From assembly GCA_009602725.1 (NCBI GenBank), contig WELB01000139.1, forward strand, positions 203,522 through 267,521: DNA of 64,000 bases, written 5' to 3'. The stretch's first letter is position 1, and every line of letters starts with the position of its first letter. Position numbers and translations under genes: made by a program. The notes under the pieces are model-generated. The model was not told where the DNA came from and did no database searches. It was given only the letters and a program-made list of their open reading frames with translations. The DNA is from Spirogloea muscicola. Lineage: Eukaryota; Streptophyta; Zygnematophyceae; Spirogloeales; Spirogloeaceae. Below, in pieces: positions 1-11,354 of this stretch.

Positions 1-123
<123 letters not shown>

Positions 124-1373
124 CCTGCTGCCCGAGCCACGGCCGCCGTCGCCGGGGCGGCCGCCGCGCCGCCGCTGGTGCCGCTCTATGGGCCCTTCTA
201 CGTGCCGGCGAGCCCGTGCCTGTCCGGCAACCCGGTCCTGTTCGTTGCGCCGGACGGCGTGTCGCTGGCCGGCCTCGACCTGCCCGACTTCTTCGAGCGC
301 GAGCCCGTGCGGCGGCAAGGCGCATACGAGGTCCCGCTCGAGCTCCTCGCCTTCGACTTTGTGGGCAAGTCCGACGAGCGCTTCCTGCGGGCCTGGGAGC
401 AGGAGGCCGAGCGGCGCCTGACCTTCTGCAGCGCGGCCACGCTCCCGGCGCCCACGTGGGCGGCCAAGGCTGCACGCCACGTGCCCTTCTGGAGCGACGT
501 CATTGGTTGGTTCCGGCGGCGGCAAGAGGAGGAGGAGCTGGCTGCTGCTACCTGTGTCCGGGATGCAAGCTTCGATGAGCTCGACGGCCTAGACGACAAT
601 GGCGTCCTCTTTGACGGCAACCTGCTGGAGCACCCGGACTTCTTCGGCGAGCTAGACTCGGCTGCTGCCATCCACCGAGGCCGAGATGACGACAGCGTGG
701 CAGATGCTGCTAGCAGCGGTCGCTGTTGGGACAACGTCTATTCCTCTGTGGGTGGCGAGGGTGACGTGGTGTGCTGGGGCAGCAGCCCCTACACTCAGGT
801 ATTTCTAGCTGACTGCTGTAATCTGGCTTGATGTCATCCCCTCTCGCCATTGATCTCTACCTCTGCCCCCCTCCCTCCCTCCCTCTCTCCCTCCCTCCTT
901 TCCTCCCTCCCTCCCTCCCTCCCTCTCCCCTCTCCTTCCCTCTCTCTCTCTCCCCCCCTCTCTCGCTCTCCTCAATTCAACCTCTTGTTCAGTTGTCGCC
1001 TAAGTGCCAGGTAGGTGCAAGGCTCCAGTGTGCTCAAATTGATGGGCCTTTTCTGATCAAATGGCACTGCCGGTCCAACTGCTCCCTGCAGGATCTGGCT
1101 GCCCACCTTCTCAAGGGCGGGTGGAGCGAAGTTCAAGTGATGGAGGCACTGGGCCCACTGGAGTCAGGCTCAGACGCTGATGGCGCAACATCCGAGAGCA
1201 GCAGCACCAGCAGTGCAGCCAGCATTGGCGCAAGCAGCGCAGCTGCGCCCTCGTCCTGCATCTCCTCCGTGGAGGAGCTGGAGCAGTCGCTTGCTCTTCT
1301 CTGCGACGCTCTGCAGCGCGGCGGTTGGCAGGAGGACGAGGCCGCTGCTGCACTTGGGCTCGCTGACTGCTAG
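124..1373 (+). CDS. Unrecognised protein, 3' part, with two C-terminal GGW repeats
   Basis: Two exons, 124-798 and 993-1373, join in phase 0 across a GT-AG intron rich in pyrimidines. The frame is open from the poly(T) onward and there is no convincing ATG near 178, where the frame has only GTG, so the gene is 5' partial. I do not recognise the family. Visible features: an aromatic and proline-rich start (PLYGPFYVPASP), a stretch of acidic and hydrophobic residues (FDELDGLDDNGVLFDGN), a Ser/Ala-rich low-complexity linker, and two similar motifs near the end, LAAHLLKGGWSEVQVMEALG and LCDALQRGGWQEDEAAAALG. These look like short helical hairpins of UBA or similar type, but that is only a resemblance. 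The stop is TAG at 1371-1373, with a hairpin just beyond it. Confidence 0.65.
858..975 (+). repeat. Pyrimidine (CCCT/CT) low-complexity tract inside an intron
   Basis: Nearly pure C and T for about 115 bases, as CCCT and CT units. It lies in the intron between the two exons of the first gene and ends shortly before the acceptor at 991-992, so it may serve as an extended polypyrimidine tract. Confidence 0.85.
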
Positions 1374-1411
1374 AGGTCAACGAGACATGGTCCAAGATAG
1401 GCATGGCGATC

Positions 1412-1456
1412 GGTCATTGGCCATAGGCAACTGGTTGTTGCCGATGGCCAATGATC
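1412..1456 (+). other. Hairpin just after the stop codon of the first gene
   Basis: Left arm 1412-1431 and right arm 1437-1456 are reverse complements at 18 of 20 positions; one of the two exceptions is a G-T pair. The loop is 5 bases. It starts 38 bases after the TAG and would lie in the 3' UTR of that transcript. Confidence 0.75.
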
Positions 1457-2427
1457 GCTGACCATTGACATCGTCAGACATACTGCCCCACTGAATGCAT
1501 GTGCAGGCTGTCAGATGCCCATATGCAACAAGGCCCTCAAAAATAAACCACAGGCAACCAAGGCTGCTGGCGGTAGAAGCGCACTGAGGGCACGGTAGCG
1601 CGAGGGGCTTCACAATAAATTAGGCTCAGGTCTTCAGTTATGGCAATTGGATTGTTGTACTTTGACGTTTGACCACCAACTTAAAGTAACCTGCTATCAC
1701 GGTTTCACACAATTGGCCACAATGTCAGACCCATGAACTTCAGGGTGCTGGTTCATGCATGATTACAATGTCGGAGACATTGTATCCATCTGGGCTGGTT
1801 GTGTCATTTGCATTGTGCACTTTTCCGTCATGCAATTGAAATCAGCTGGGTGATTCATTCCTTCATACATACGACATCTGAACCGTCAACCTGACAAAAT
1901 TGACTGTTTTGCATGCCCGCTACGTTCCCTTCACCAACACCCCCTCTCCATCACCTCTCCTCCCAACAGCCAGAGGCCCACTCAGTCAGTTTATGCGGTC
2001 TGTCAGGTTTGCACTTTGAGATCTGTCCTCTCTTATAGAGACGAAGTGCTCGAGATGGTATTTGTTACTAGGGTACCACTGGCTGCGATGAGATGCCACG
2101 CCATAAGACGTGGGATGCCCAGTGGCACGCAGAGCAAATCAAGCATGTACGCAACAAAGGTAGCATAAGAATACAAGAGTAGCTTGTAATAGGTCGAATG
2201 ATTGCTCGTCTCCGCCAGCGTTGTGGCGCTTGGCGTGATCCGTGTCATACGGTACCTCCGAGGTCTTCCCGTGAACGACCCGTCCTTTGGTACCCTCGCC
2301 GCCCGTGGACGTCACATGTCCACCTTACAGTACCCTCGAGGTCTTCCCGTGGACGTTACATGTTACGCGGCCGACCCTCGTGAGGCCCGCCCCTTTTTGC
2401 GGGTTGGGCCTTGAAGCACCTATTGAC

Positions 2428-2530
2428 CACTTGAGTCACTGTGTGCTTCAGTGCTTTTCTGGCCCCTTCAAATTTTGTTCACGAATTTTTTGGGCTGGCC
2501 AATCACAGCCGTTGCCCTCTGCTGGAAGAG
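2428..2530 (+). repeat. Solo copy of the GGGCTGGC hairpin repeat
   Basis: It contains the family layout: TGCTTCAGTGCTTTTCTGGC, a CTTCAAATTTTGTTCA segment, a T-run, then GGGCTGGCCAATCACAGCC and a short GCCCTCTG tail. The same order of blocks recurs at about 40.3, 41.1, 42.4 and 56.1 kb. It is not protein coding. Confidence 0.7.
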
Positions 2531-3055
2531 TATCTCTGCCAGAAGGCCATCAGCTTTTCGATTTACTGGCCACTTTTAAGCATGCAGCTGCTCCATTTCA
2601 GTGACATAACATCAACTACATATAGCAGCCTGCCGTCCAAAACCATTTGACTGGACAGTTTTTGAACAAACAAGGGTGGTTGCTATGCATGCCAAATTGG
2701 AGGCATACAGTCTGGTCCGTGCATACACTGAGGACGGTTGGTAGTATCTGCTCTCATTCTGCTGAGATATATTTCCTCTGCGACAACTGTGCTCAACCTA
2801 CTCCGCAACAAAGCCATGACAAGCCTCCTTCTCAGTCAATGCCAACAAATGTGACCTGAAGGAGACCTTTGGTCCTGTAATCAGCGGACCACCAATGCCC
2901 AAGCATGCGGCAATGTACGAACAATTGGAGACACAGGATGGGGCTGGACGGTACATAACTAACAGTCCAAAAGAGTCAGAAGGTGAATTGACTACATTGA
3001 CCACCTCCCACCTCCTCCTGCATCTTCCCTCAGATCATCTTCCAGGTATCCAGGT

Positions 3056-3080
3056 CCAGGTACCCAACACGGGTACCTGG
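3056..3080. other. Perfect 10-bp inverted repeat
   Basis: CCAGGTACCC, a 5-base loop, then GGGTACCTGG. It lies about 400 bases beyond the cellulose synthase stop codon on that gene's 3' side. A transcript hairpin or a palindromic protein-binding site are both possible. Confidence 0.6.
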
Positions 3081-3471
3081 TTGCATCCCTGGCTGCGTTG
3101 GCCACCTAGTCTCCCTGACTTCGACAAGGTGGCTAAATCTGGCCGAAGGAGTCTTTCCATTCAGACCGCTTCAGCAAGTCGCAGGTTTGAATACCCGCCG
3201 GATTACCCAGAATTTCTAGGCCATGATGGGCTGACTCCTGGCTGAGTCCTGCGTGTGATAAGGTCTCTCCATCAACTGAGCCTCCACAAAGGTCGCCTTC
3301 TGTCGCCATCTCTTGTCAAGCTCCACGCAGTCTTGTGCATGACTACACATTGCGCCTTTCTCCACCACGTGGTGAGGAGGCTAGCCTTTCCCAGCAGTCG
3401 TCAAGCCGTCTTCCCCACGGTGTTGACGATCTGACCATCTAACAACGTTACATGGTCTTCCTTCTGAAGCC

Positions 3472-6400
3472 TTAGCAGCGGATGCCGCACTGCTCCAAGC
3501 TGGGGCCGTCATACTTGGGGAGGAATGGGTCAATCTTTATCCATAGCAGGGAGAAGATGGAGGCCAGTAACACGGACCACACAACCACAATAGTTGGAGT
3601 GCGGTTGTGCCGTCCCATCAGGCCCTGAATAAGAAAAGCAAGCAGTCGCATTAAGAATGAGACTACAGATAACATGCACAGAAAAGCTCCGGGGATAATA
3701 TTCATCTTGTGACGGCCGATGCTGCAACAAGCTCTAAGATAAGTAGCTCTTGTTGGAGGTAGGGGATGACAAGAGGAGTTGTACTGTACCTTGAGGAAAG
3801 GATAGAGATGCACAATGACCCAAAGAGCAAAGAAGAGCTTCCCAAACAGGGACCCCCACGCGTTGGTCCCATTGCCCACGCCATTGTTAATAGCATTGGC
3901 TACGCCAGCCACAATGCCCACAATGTTAATAACCAGGATAGTTGTGGGAGGAATTAGTAGGGACGTCCACTTGAATATGTACAGCTCGCCAAACTCTGCA
4001 TCCTCAGCAGCCTTGGCTGTGACCGTAAAGTTTGTGTCAATGCCAGCAAGCACCTTCAAAAGTCCCTGCAGGCCAAGGAGGAAACTTATGAGCAACACTG
4101 CCCCTACACGAGAAGCATACAGGAGGCCGTCCAGGAGCCGTCCACCTGGCAAGACTTGGTGTACCACACTGACCTGCACGACAGCATACAAGTGGCTTGA
4201 GACGCCTCCAATGACCCAAAATTGCTCATTCCTCCACCACTCCTCGAGGCCAACACCACTCCACCGCATCTCGAGGATGGCCGTCACAAAGATGGAGAGG
4301 AACATGGCAATGAAGTAGATGGATGCCAGGTCGCCAATTTGCGGGATGATGAACTTGTTTGTGAGGAGGCAGATGGCTGGCAGCGTGCAGTAGGTGACGA
4401 GGGGGAAGGACGTGAATGGGTAGATGACAGTGTTGATGTAGGCAACGCGCTGGAGGAACTTGAGGCGGCCGGGGCCCCAGCCGAACCAGATGGGGCAGTA
4501 CATGGAGAGGAAGATCTCAACGGAGCCCAGCGCCCACCGCAGGACCTGATTGAGGCGGTCCGACAGGTTGATGGGCGCGGAGCCCTTGAACGCCGCTCGT
4601 GGCGGGATGCAGTAGATGCTGCGCCAGCCGCGGACGTGCATCTTGAAGCCCGTGAGGATGTCCTCTGTCACGGAGCCATAGATCCACCCCACCTCCTTAC
4701 CCCAGTCTGTCTTCTCCTCGTATCCGCACGAAATCACATGGATTGCCTCCTTGAGAATGGAGCTGGGATTGCCGGCGCCCACACTGCCGCCTTCCTCCTT
4801 GAAGGTCGACAGCACAAAGACAGGCGACTGTCCAAAGCGCTTCTCAAACCTCCGCATGGTCATCAGGCTGTCTGTCTCGCCGTCCCCACCAACTGCAATG
4901 CTCTTGTTGGGATTGGTCAATGGATGCCATGTGGTGGACTGGGACTACTCCTCGGCTCAGTCAAGCCCTCAGGATTGGCTCAAAAGTGACATGTCATAGT
5001 GGCGTGCAATGAGAGCAGCACTCACCACTGTGGGCATCCTCAAGGTAGTGCAATGGGAGGTTGCCGGCATCCTTCTGGTTGTTCCTCTGCTTCTTCGCCT
5101 CCTTGCCGCCCTTGCCAAACTTGGGTGGCTTCAGCGGCTTGGGGGCGACCTTCTTGCGGGGATTTCCACAGCAGCATAAAGTCAAGCAGCAGCTGGTAAG
5201 GCAGCCCCGAGATTTCCGCTTAAGCGCCGGCGGATCGTAAGCATACAGAGCCTGCCGCCGGAAGCAGCAGCCAGTCCCGACGTAAACAGGCCCCTGGATG
5301 CCATCCAACCCTCTCAGATTGATCTGCACATACATAGGAGCCACTCATGGTATCAGATAGCGAGCACCAGAAATAGTGGGCTGAAGTCAGCAGATGCATC
5401 CGACCAGCTTTGCAGCTGCGACGTGTTCAACGAGCATTGATCACATGGAGCTTACACCATTTCGAATTTATTTCATATAAAAACAATTACTAGACCCAGA
5501 ACAACAATTAGAACTCCCGTCTTTACTTAAGACTCGGTCATAGACAAGTTGTGGAGTACTCACATCGAAGAAGACTGTATTGTGATTGGCATAGCGATCG
5601 GAGCGATCAATGCCGTCAAAACGTTGGGGAAATTGGACGTAGCAAACTTTCTTCCCCAGAGCTGGATCCATCATGAAGCACATTGCCTCTCGCAGCGCCT
5701 TGCAGTTGTTCACATAATGGTCGCAATCCAAGTTGAGGATGTACGGCGCGTTTGTGAGGACAGCCGACACTCGAACCTGAGCAAGCGTGTGACATAATGT
5801 ATGTCAGGCATTGCTTTGCGACATGGTAACATGGCCGGTGTCTTTTATGATGACGGGCAAGGCATAAGAATGTGAATTGCTGACAGCTTGTCGTTGTCAG
5901 TTTAGAATGCATAGGAGTCAATGACAGAAGAGCGGCTCAAGCGCCGCGTTATTGAAGTCCGCCGGTGGTATACGGTGTGCTCTGCGAACTTACAAGCGAA
6001 TTCATGGCTCCTGCCTTCTTGTGGTGATTATACCCTGGCCGCTTCTCACGTGATACATACACCAGCCGGGGTAGCGCCAAGCCATCGGTGTCGTGACCTC
6101 CACTGGCACCCAAGAAGACCTGCGCCAGCGAGTCAGCGTTAGAAGGCAATCGCAATGGATGCATGCGCATGATGAGGTACTTGCATGCGGCCAGCATGCC
6201 ACAGGACACACTGACAGCTGACAGATGACATGGCTTGTCTTGTCACCTGGATCATGCCGGGGTGGTCGCGAGTGTTATTTCCTGGCCAAGGTGTGCCATC
6301 CTGCATAGTCCACCCGTCCTCGGGTACCTTCGAGGCCTTGGCCACAAGCGCATTGAGACGCACCTTCCACTCTTCATACTCCCTCTGCCAACGTGAGGGA

Positions 6401-9400
6401 AGAGCTCAGTAAGCTGGTGAGCAGGGGCAAAGCTTCCAAGCCAGACTAATCTGTGAGAGGCAAGGTTTGAGTGGATGATCAAGTGAGTAGCCTTCAGCTA
6501 GGCGTCAGAGTGCCGAGAGTGCTCACCTTCATTGCACGCCGATCGCGCACAAAGCTGGGCTGCACCTTGTCCTTGAGATAGTCCAGCTTCTGAGCAAAAT
6601 AGACCTCTGGAGCGCGTGGCTCGATGCTGAATTTCTTGCAGAACGGAACCCACTTGCGGGCAAATTCCGACGTCTCAGAAAGCGCCTCAAAAGTCAGCAT
6701 AGAAGCACCATCGTCACTGCCATGGTGCAACAAGAGCGAGCATCCTCTATGCATTAGTCAAACGTAAGTGCAACAGCAGGAGGAGCCCTGGTTACGATAA
6801 CATCAGCTACGGCAGCTGCACATGCTGCTGCACTGTCAACAGGACCAAGAATGGTACCTAAGGTAGCAGGAGAACTTGTGCACGGGGTAGTCCATGGCCA
6901 GGATGGAGAGGATTGTATTCATGGTGGCCAGCGGCGGCTCCTTGAGTGGGTCCACTGTGCTAACAAACATATCCACATGGGAGAGCTGCGACTCGCCGTG
7001 GCGGTCATATCTGCAACATTCCATTTGTCAAGATATGCGCAACTTGAGACAAGTGCAATCAGCCAGCAATCTCTCGGGCTGCTAACAAACTCTGTGAGGC
7101 TTTTAAGCAGTACATGTCATAAGAATGTGCCGGAGATAGGTGGTAAATCTTCCGCAGCTACCTATACAAGCTGGGAAGGGAGCTTGGTGCCTTACTGCCC
7201 TGGTGAGTGACTGCTCACCTAAGTGCTAAGCGGTCAAGATATGTTTCGCGGTTGACGGGCATCCACTTAGGAAACTGCAGAGCAACATGGCATGCTGGTG
7301 GTGTCAGTGCGTGACCTTAGCAAGAAGAAGCGCAGCCCAGGCAACACACTTCTGCCCTTTGGAAGATTATGCAAGAGGTGTGCCATACCTGATCGAGCAC
7401 CCAGGAGACGGCAAACCACAGCTCGCAGATCACCGATGTCAACCAGAGCCCGTATGCATCTGGCACTGGGTTGAGGATCCGGTAGCGGAAGAAGAAGCCC
7501 AGAATGATGAGCCGCAATATGATGCACAGCCGGTAGGGGTTGATGAGCGCCGAAGGTATGGTGACCTTGCGCGACAGCGGCTGCCGGGCCTCGTCCGACC
7601 TGCAGCGATCCATATAACCAGGCTGAGTTGGGAGACAGTCTTGGCGCTACTCGATCGGCCATGAAAACCAGCAATGGCTGCTCCATAAGAAGAGGTAAGA
7701 ATGGCCAGCAGCAGTCTCACATGGGCACATCCGGCCCCGGTCCAGCGGGATCCTCCGGATCGTCGCCACCGCCACCGCCCTTGCCGCCCATAAGCGGGTT
7801 GGTGCCCTCTGTCATCGCCATCTGACCATGGCAGCAGTAGACAGTCGGGTGGCAAACCGTACTGTGAGTATGCATTCAAGATGCAGTGGCCAGCTTCATT
7901 GCGGGTGGCAGCCATTGCTGCTGCTGAGAGGTTGAGGTCTTTGTCTGGTGCTCACCCCCATCTTCTCCTGGCGGTTCTTCCACGACTCAACACGCTCCTT
8001 CCAAGCAATGCTCCCATAGCCGTAGCTGGCCAGGTCCTTCTCCTCGTCCGTCATGTGGTCTGCCGGGAGCGGGGTCCCAGCTGAATGCACATACCAGTGA
8101 TGGACTTTGTGAGGAGGGCACAACTGGCATGGCTGCTGCCTGCAGCACACGAAACCTAATGCCAGTCGCAACTGCATGGCAACTGGGCCATGGCTTCTGA
8201 CACTGCAGGATCACTAGCAAAGCTTTGCAAGGATGAGGCTGTACCGAAAGCATGCTCGGGTACGCCCCCACCGTAGCCGTGTTCGGGAGTGTAACGGGGG
8301 TCACCCATGCCTACACCAAGGCTGCCATATGCTGGCTCGGCCTCTGCGTAGCTCGGCTCCGGCGAGGGCGGGTACGGTATCGGGTGCACAGCGCCTGGCG
8401 GCCCGCGCTTGCCCGACGCAAGCGACGGCGGGGGCGGCATCGTCGGGGGCGGCATCAACATGGGCCGTGTGACCATCAGCGCCTGCTGGTAGTCAATTGG
8501 CACCTCGGAGGCTTGCTTGGCGGATAGCACCGACTCCGTCTCCTGCGCCACAAGCACGAGCCCCATGATTGCCTTAGTAAGGCAAGAAGCTGCGCAAGTC
8601 CGCTGCCAAAACGACGGCACTCGATTGTTCAGCCGTCTGCTGCTATTCAGTAGCTATGTCGTACTGATTGGCGGCTCACCATGGGGCCATTGGTCAGGAG
8701 CGGAAATTGGCCAGGGTTGTAGTCTGGCTGGTACTCGTCGTAGTGGTGCCGGGAGTGATGGTGGGCACCATTGGCAGCATTGGGTTGGCCGGCCGGCGGC
8801 GGGGCCATGTGGTGCGTCGGCCCGCCTCCGACCAAACGGTCACGGTGATTGAGCGGCTGGTAGCTGCTGAGGGAGTCGACGTCGTCCTCGGCAGCCATGG
8901 CCTGCATGAGGTGCGACAGGCCCTGCGCCGCCATCACCTGGTGCGGCTGCGGCTCCTGCGGGGCTGCCAGGCCTCGAAACTCCTCCTCCAAGTCGTCAGC
9001 ATCGAGCTCCTCCATGTCCCCCTCCTCCCGAGGGCTTCCTGAGAGAGTTCCAGCCAAAGCCCAGCAGCATGTACGAGTATGTGAGTGCCGACCGGCGCGA
9101 CAAAGTACTGGCAAGGAGCAGCTCGTGCCTGCTCATGAGTCTGCAGCAACAACGGGAAAAGTAAGGTGCAGGAGGGGCACCCTTGTGGCGTATGTAGTGG
9201 CTCTTGCACTGCGGGCACGCCTGCTGACCCTCCTTGCGCTCGTACTCGTAGCAGGGCCGGCAGACAGGGTAGGCGCACTCGTTGCACGCCACAAAGAGGT
9301 CGCCTTCGGTCGTCGCCCCGACCTCGTCGCCGCAGATTTTGCAGATAGTCGGGTCGAAATCGCTGTTCCGGATGGGCCTCGGCTGCGGAGGACCAGCAAG

Positions 9401-9643
9401 TCGGCAACGTCAGCGCCACATTTGATGCACTAACTCGAGCCCAAGCAGAGCCAACCTTGGCCCGACACAGAGAAGCGATGTCCATGGCACTGCCCCAAGA
9501 AGCACGCATGCCTGGCCGTCAGCCGTCAGGGTGCAGCTCGATGCAGAGCGCCCACTCACCCCGGCGTCGCCTTCCTGGGAGCGGATGACCACAAACTCGT
9601 TGCGGTTGTGGCTGCCGGCCACGAGGCCAGTGGCGACGTCCAT
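3472..9643 (-). CDS. CesA: Cellulose synthase catalytic subunit (CesA)
   Basis: This GT2 membrane enzyme polymerises UDP-glucose into beta-1,4-glucan at the plasma membrane. I assemble 17 exons in consistent phase, 1243 aa: 9643-9560, 9382-9181, 9038-8680, 8572-8245, 8080-7956, 7821-7721, 7599-7389, 7274-7219, 7010-6858, 6716-6527, 6384-6247, 6119-5994, 5776-5564, 5323-5026, 4892-4174, 4065-3790, 3624-3472. The start follows the family pattern [16 protein letters not shown]. Visible parts: Zn finger of CxxC pairs (residues 42-87), a long variable His/Pro/Gly-rich region, first membrane segments near [12 protein letters not shown] (540-543), DCD (708-710), TED (937-939) and QVLRW (977-981), then the C-terminal membrane segments and a QCGIRC end. 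It is about 150 aa longer than usual, mainly through the variable N-terminal part. Exon 4's acceptor could instead lie 33 bases further in. Confidence 0.96.
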
Positions 9644-11354
9644 GGCGGGCAGACGGACGCCTTGTGCCGCTCTAAACCAGGTCAAGTGTCCAAGTGCTCA
9701 AGCCTTCGTTCCAGTGTCAGCCCTGGCGCAGGCCCGGCGGCGGACCTGCCAGTACTCCGAGCCGGCCGTGCCTGTGGGGTGGCTTCAAGCCAGGCACCCG
9801 CGCCAGCCGCTTACCACTTCAGCTGCTTCCAGTGCGCCGATGCCTGCGGCAGCCATGGCAGCTGGCCGCTCCTGCTGCCTGCCAAGGCAGCAGCGGCAGC
9901 GTCCAAGCCTGCGGCGGCCAGTCCAGGGCGCGCCCGCCCTGCCACGGCGTCCGCCCCGCGCCCGCTCCTCCCCCTTTCGTCCGCCCCTCTTGTGTCACCT
10001 TCTCGAGATACGCCTTCTCGTGCCGCTACCGCGCCACGCACACTGCCACTGCCGGGAAAGCTGTCGCTGCAAGGCCGCCGCAGCTGGTGCCGCCGCCGGC
10101 CGCAGCTGCCGGGAGGCCGGCGCTCACGGCGCAGATGACGGCGGCGGCGGCGGCGGCGNNNNNNNNNNNNNNNNNNNNNNNNNNNNNNNNNNNNNNNNNN
10201 NNNNNNNNNNNNNNNNNNNNNNNNNNNNNNNNNNNNNNNNNNNNNNNNNNNNNNNNNNNNNNNNNNNNNNNNNNNNNNNNNNNNNNNNNNNNNNNNNNNN
10301 NNNNNNNNNNNNNNNNNNNNNNNNNNNNNNNNNNNNNNNNNNNNNNNNNNNNNNNNNNNNNNNNNNNNNNNNNNNNNNNNNNNNNNNNNNNNNNNNNNNN
10401 NNNNNNNNNNNNNNNNNNNNNNNNNNNNNNNNNNNNNNNNNNNNNNNNNNNNNNNNNNNNNNNNNNNNNNNNNNNNNNNNNNNNNNNNNNNNNNNNNNNN
10501 NNNNNNNNNNNNNNNNNNNNNNNNNNNNNNNNNNNNNNNNNNNNNNNNNNNNNNNNNNNNNNNNNNNNNNNNNNNNNNNNNNNNNNNNNNNNNNNNNNNN
10601 NNNNNNNNNNNNNNNNNNNNNNNNNNNNNNNNNNNNNNNNNNNNNNNNNNNNNNNNNNNNNNNNNNNNNNNNNNNNNNNNNNNNNNNNNNNNNNNNNNNN
10701 NNNNNNNNNNNNNNNNNNNNNNNNNNNNNNNNNNNNNNNNNNNNNNNNNNNNNNNNNCGGGGGCCCGGGCCCGGGCCCGGTCCGGGCGGACCAAACCAGG
10801 TCCGCGCGGACCGGTCCCGGTCGGCACCCCCTGCCACCGGTGCACGGGAGGGGGGGCTCCCCGCCAGCCTGGCGCGCCACGCGGCGGGTATCCGACGGCC
10901 CACGCGCGTCCCGGCCGTCGGGCGCACGGAGGGGGCGCCATCCGGAGCCCGCCGCGGGAAGATTTGAATTTACGAAAACCTGGATCCCGGGGGTGGGGGT
11001 TTTGGCCACCCCGGGCAAGGGAGGCGGCTGGCAGGCCCACCGTGCCGCGGCCGGGGAGGGATGGGGGAAGCGGGGAGGCCAAGCGGCGGCGGCGCCGTGG
11101 CTATGGATGCCCCCCGGCCGCCGCCTTCTGACCTGCTGGCCTGAGGCTTGCGTCTGTTAGCCGCGCGCCCGTGGCGCAGGCACAGCAGGAGTCTCGTTGC
11201 GGCGAGAGCATTGCTCCGCCCAGTGTCGCAGCGGAGAAAGGGGCCACCGAGGGAAGGTCCAAGGATGTGGAAGGGTCCGTGGAAGCAGAGCGTAGACTGC
11301 GACTGTGACGACTGAACGGCGCAGTCCTAGCTATGCGCACGACTGCCCGACGGG
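9644..11354. promoter_or_regulatory. Divergent upstream region shared by CesA and SNM1
   Basis: The two genes are head to head, so this stretch must hold both promoters and 5' UTRs. It is very GC-rich, includes GGC and GGGCCC runs, and is broken by an assembly gap. A 13-codon upstream ATG frame starts at 11102, ahead of the SNM1 start. I see no clear TATA box. Whether the genes are co-regulated cannot be told. Confidence 0.4.
10159..10757. other. Assembly gap, 599 N
   Basis: A run of N flanked on the left by GGC repeats and on the right by alternating GGGCCC. Reading frames that cross it are not evidence of genes. Confidence 0.99.

Larger units (their letters stand above)
1464..3471. other. 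Intergenic stretch with short repeats
   Basis: No credible gene. The region holds two copies of a block around a GAGGTCTTCCCGTG core near 2258-2290 and 2330-2365, one solo hairpin repeat at 2428-2530, and a perfect inverted repeat at 3056-3080. The right end is the 3' flank of the cellulose synthase gene on the minus strand. Confidence 0.6.

Noticed and set aside
178-831. Start of the first gene at 178
   Set aside because: The codon there is GTG, and the frame is open further upstream to the poly(T). The true start lies outside the window.
4222-4989. 255-codon plus-strand frame inside CesA
   Set aside because: Antisense to the catalytic exon, whose minus-strand reading is an unmistakable CesA.
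9531-11160. Long open frames crossing the first gap on both strands
   Set aside because: Most of the length is N; the flanks are GC-rich low complexity and the frames overlap the CesA 5' end. No family resemblance.
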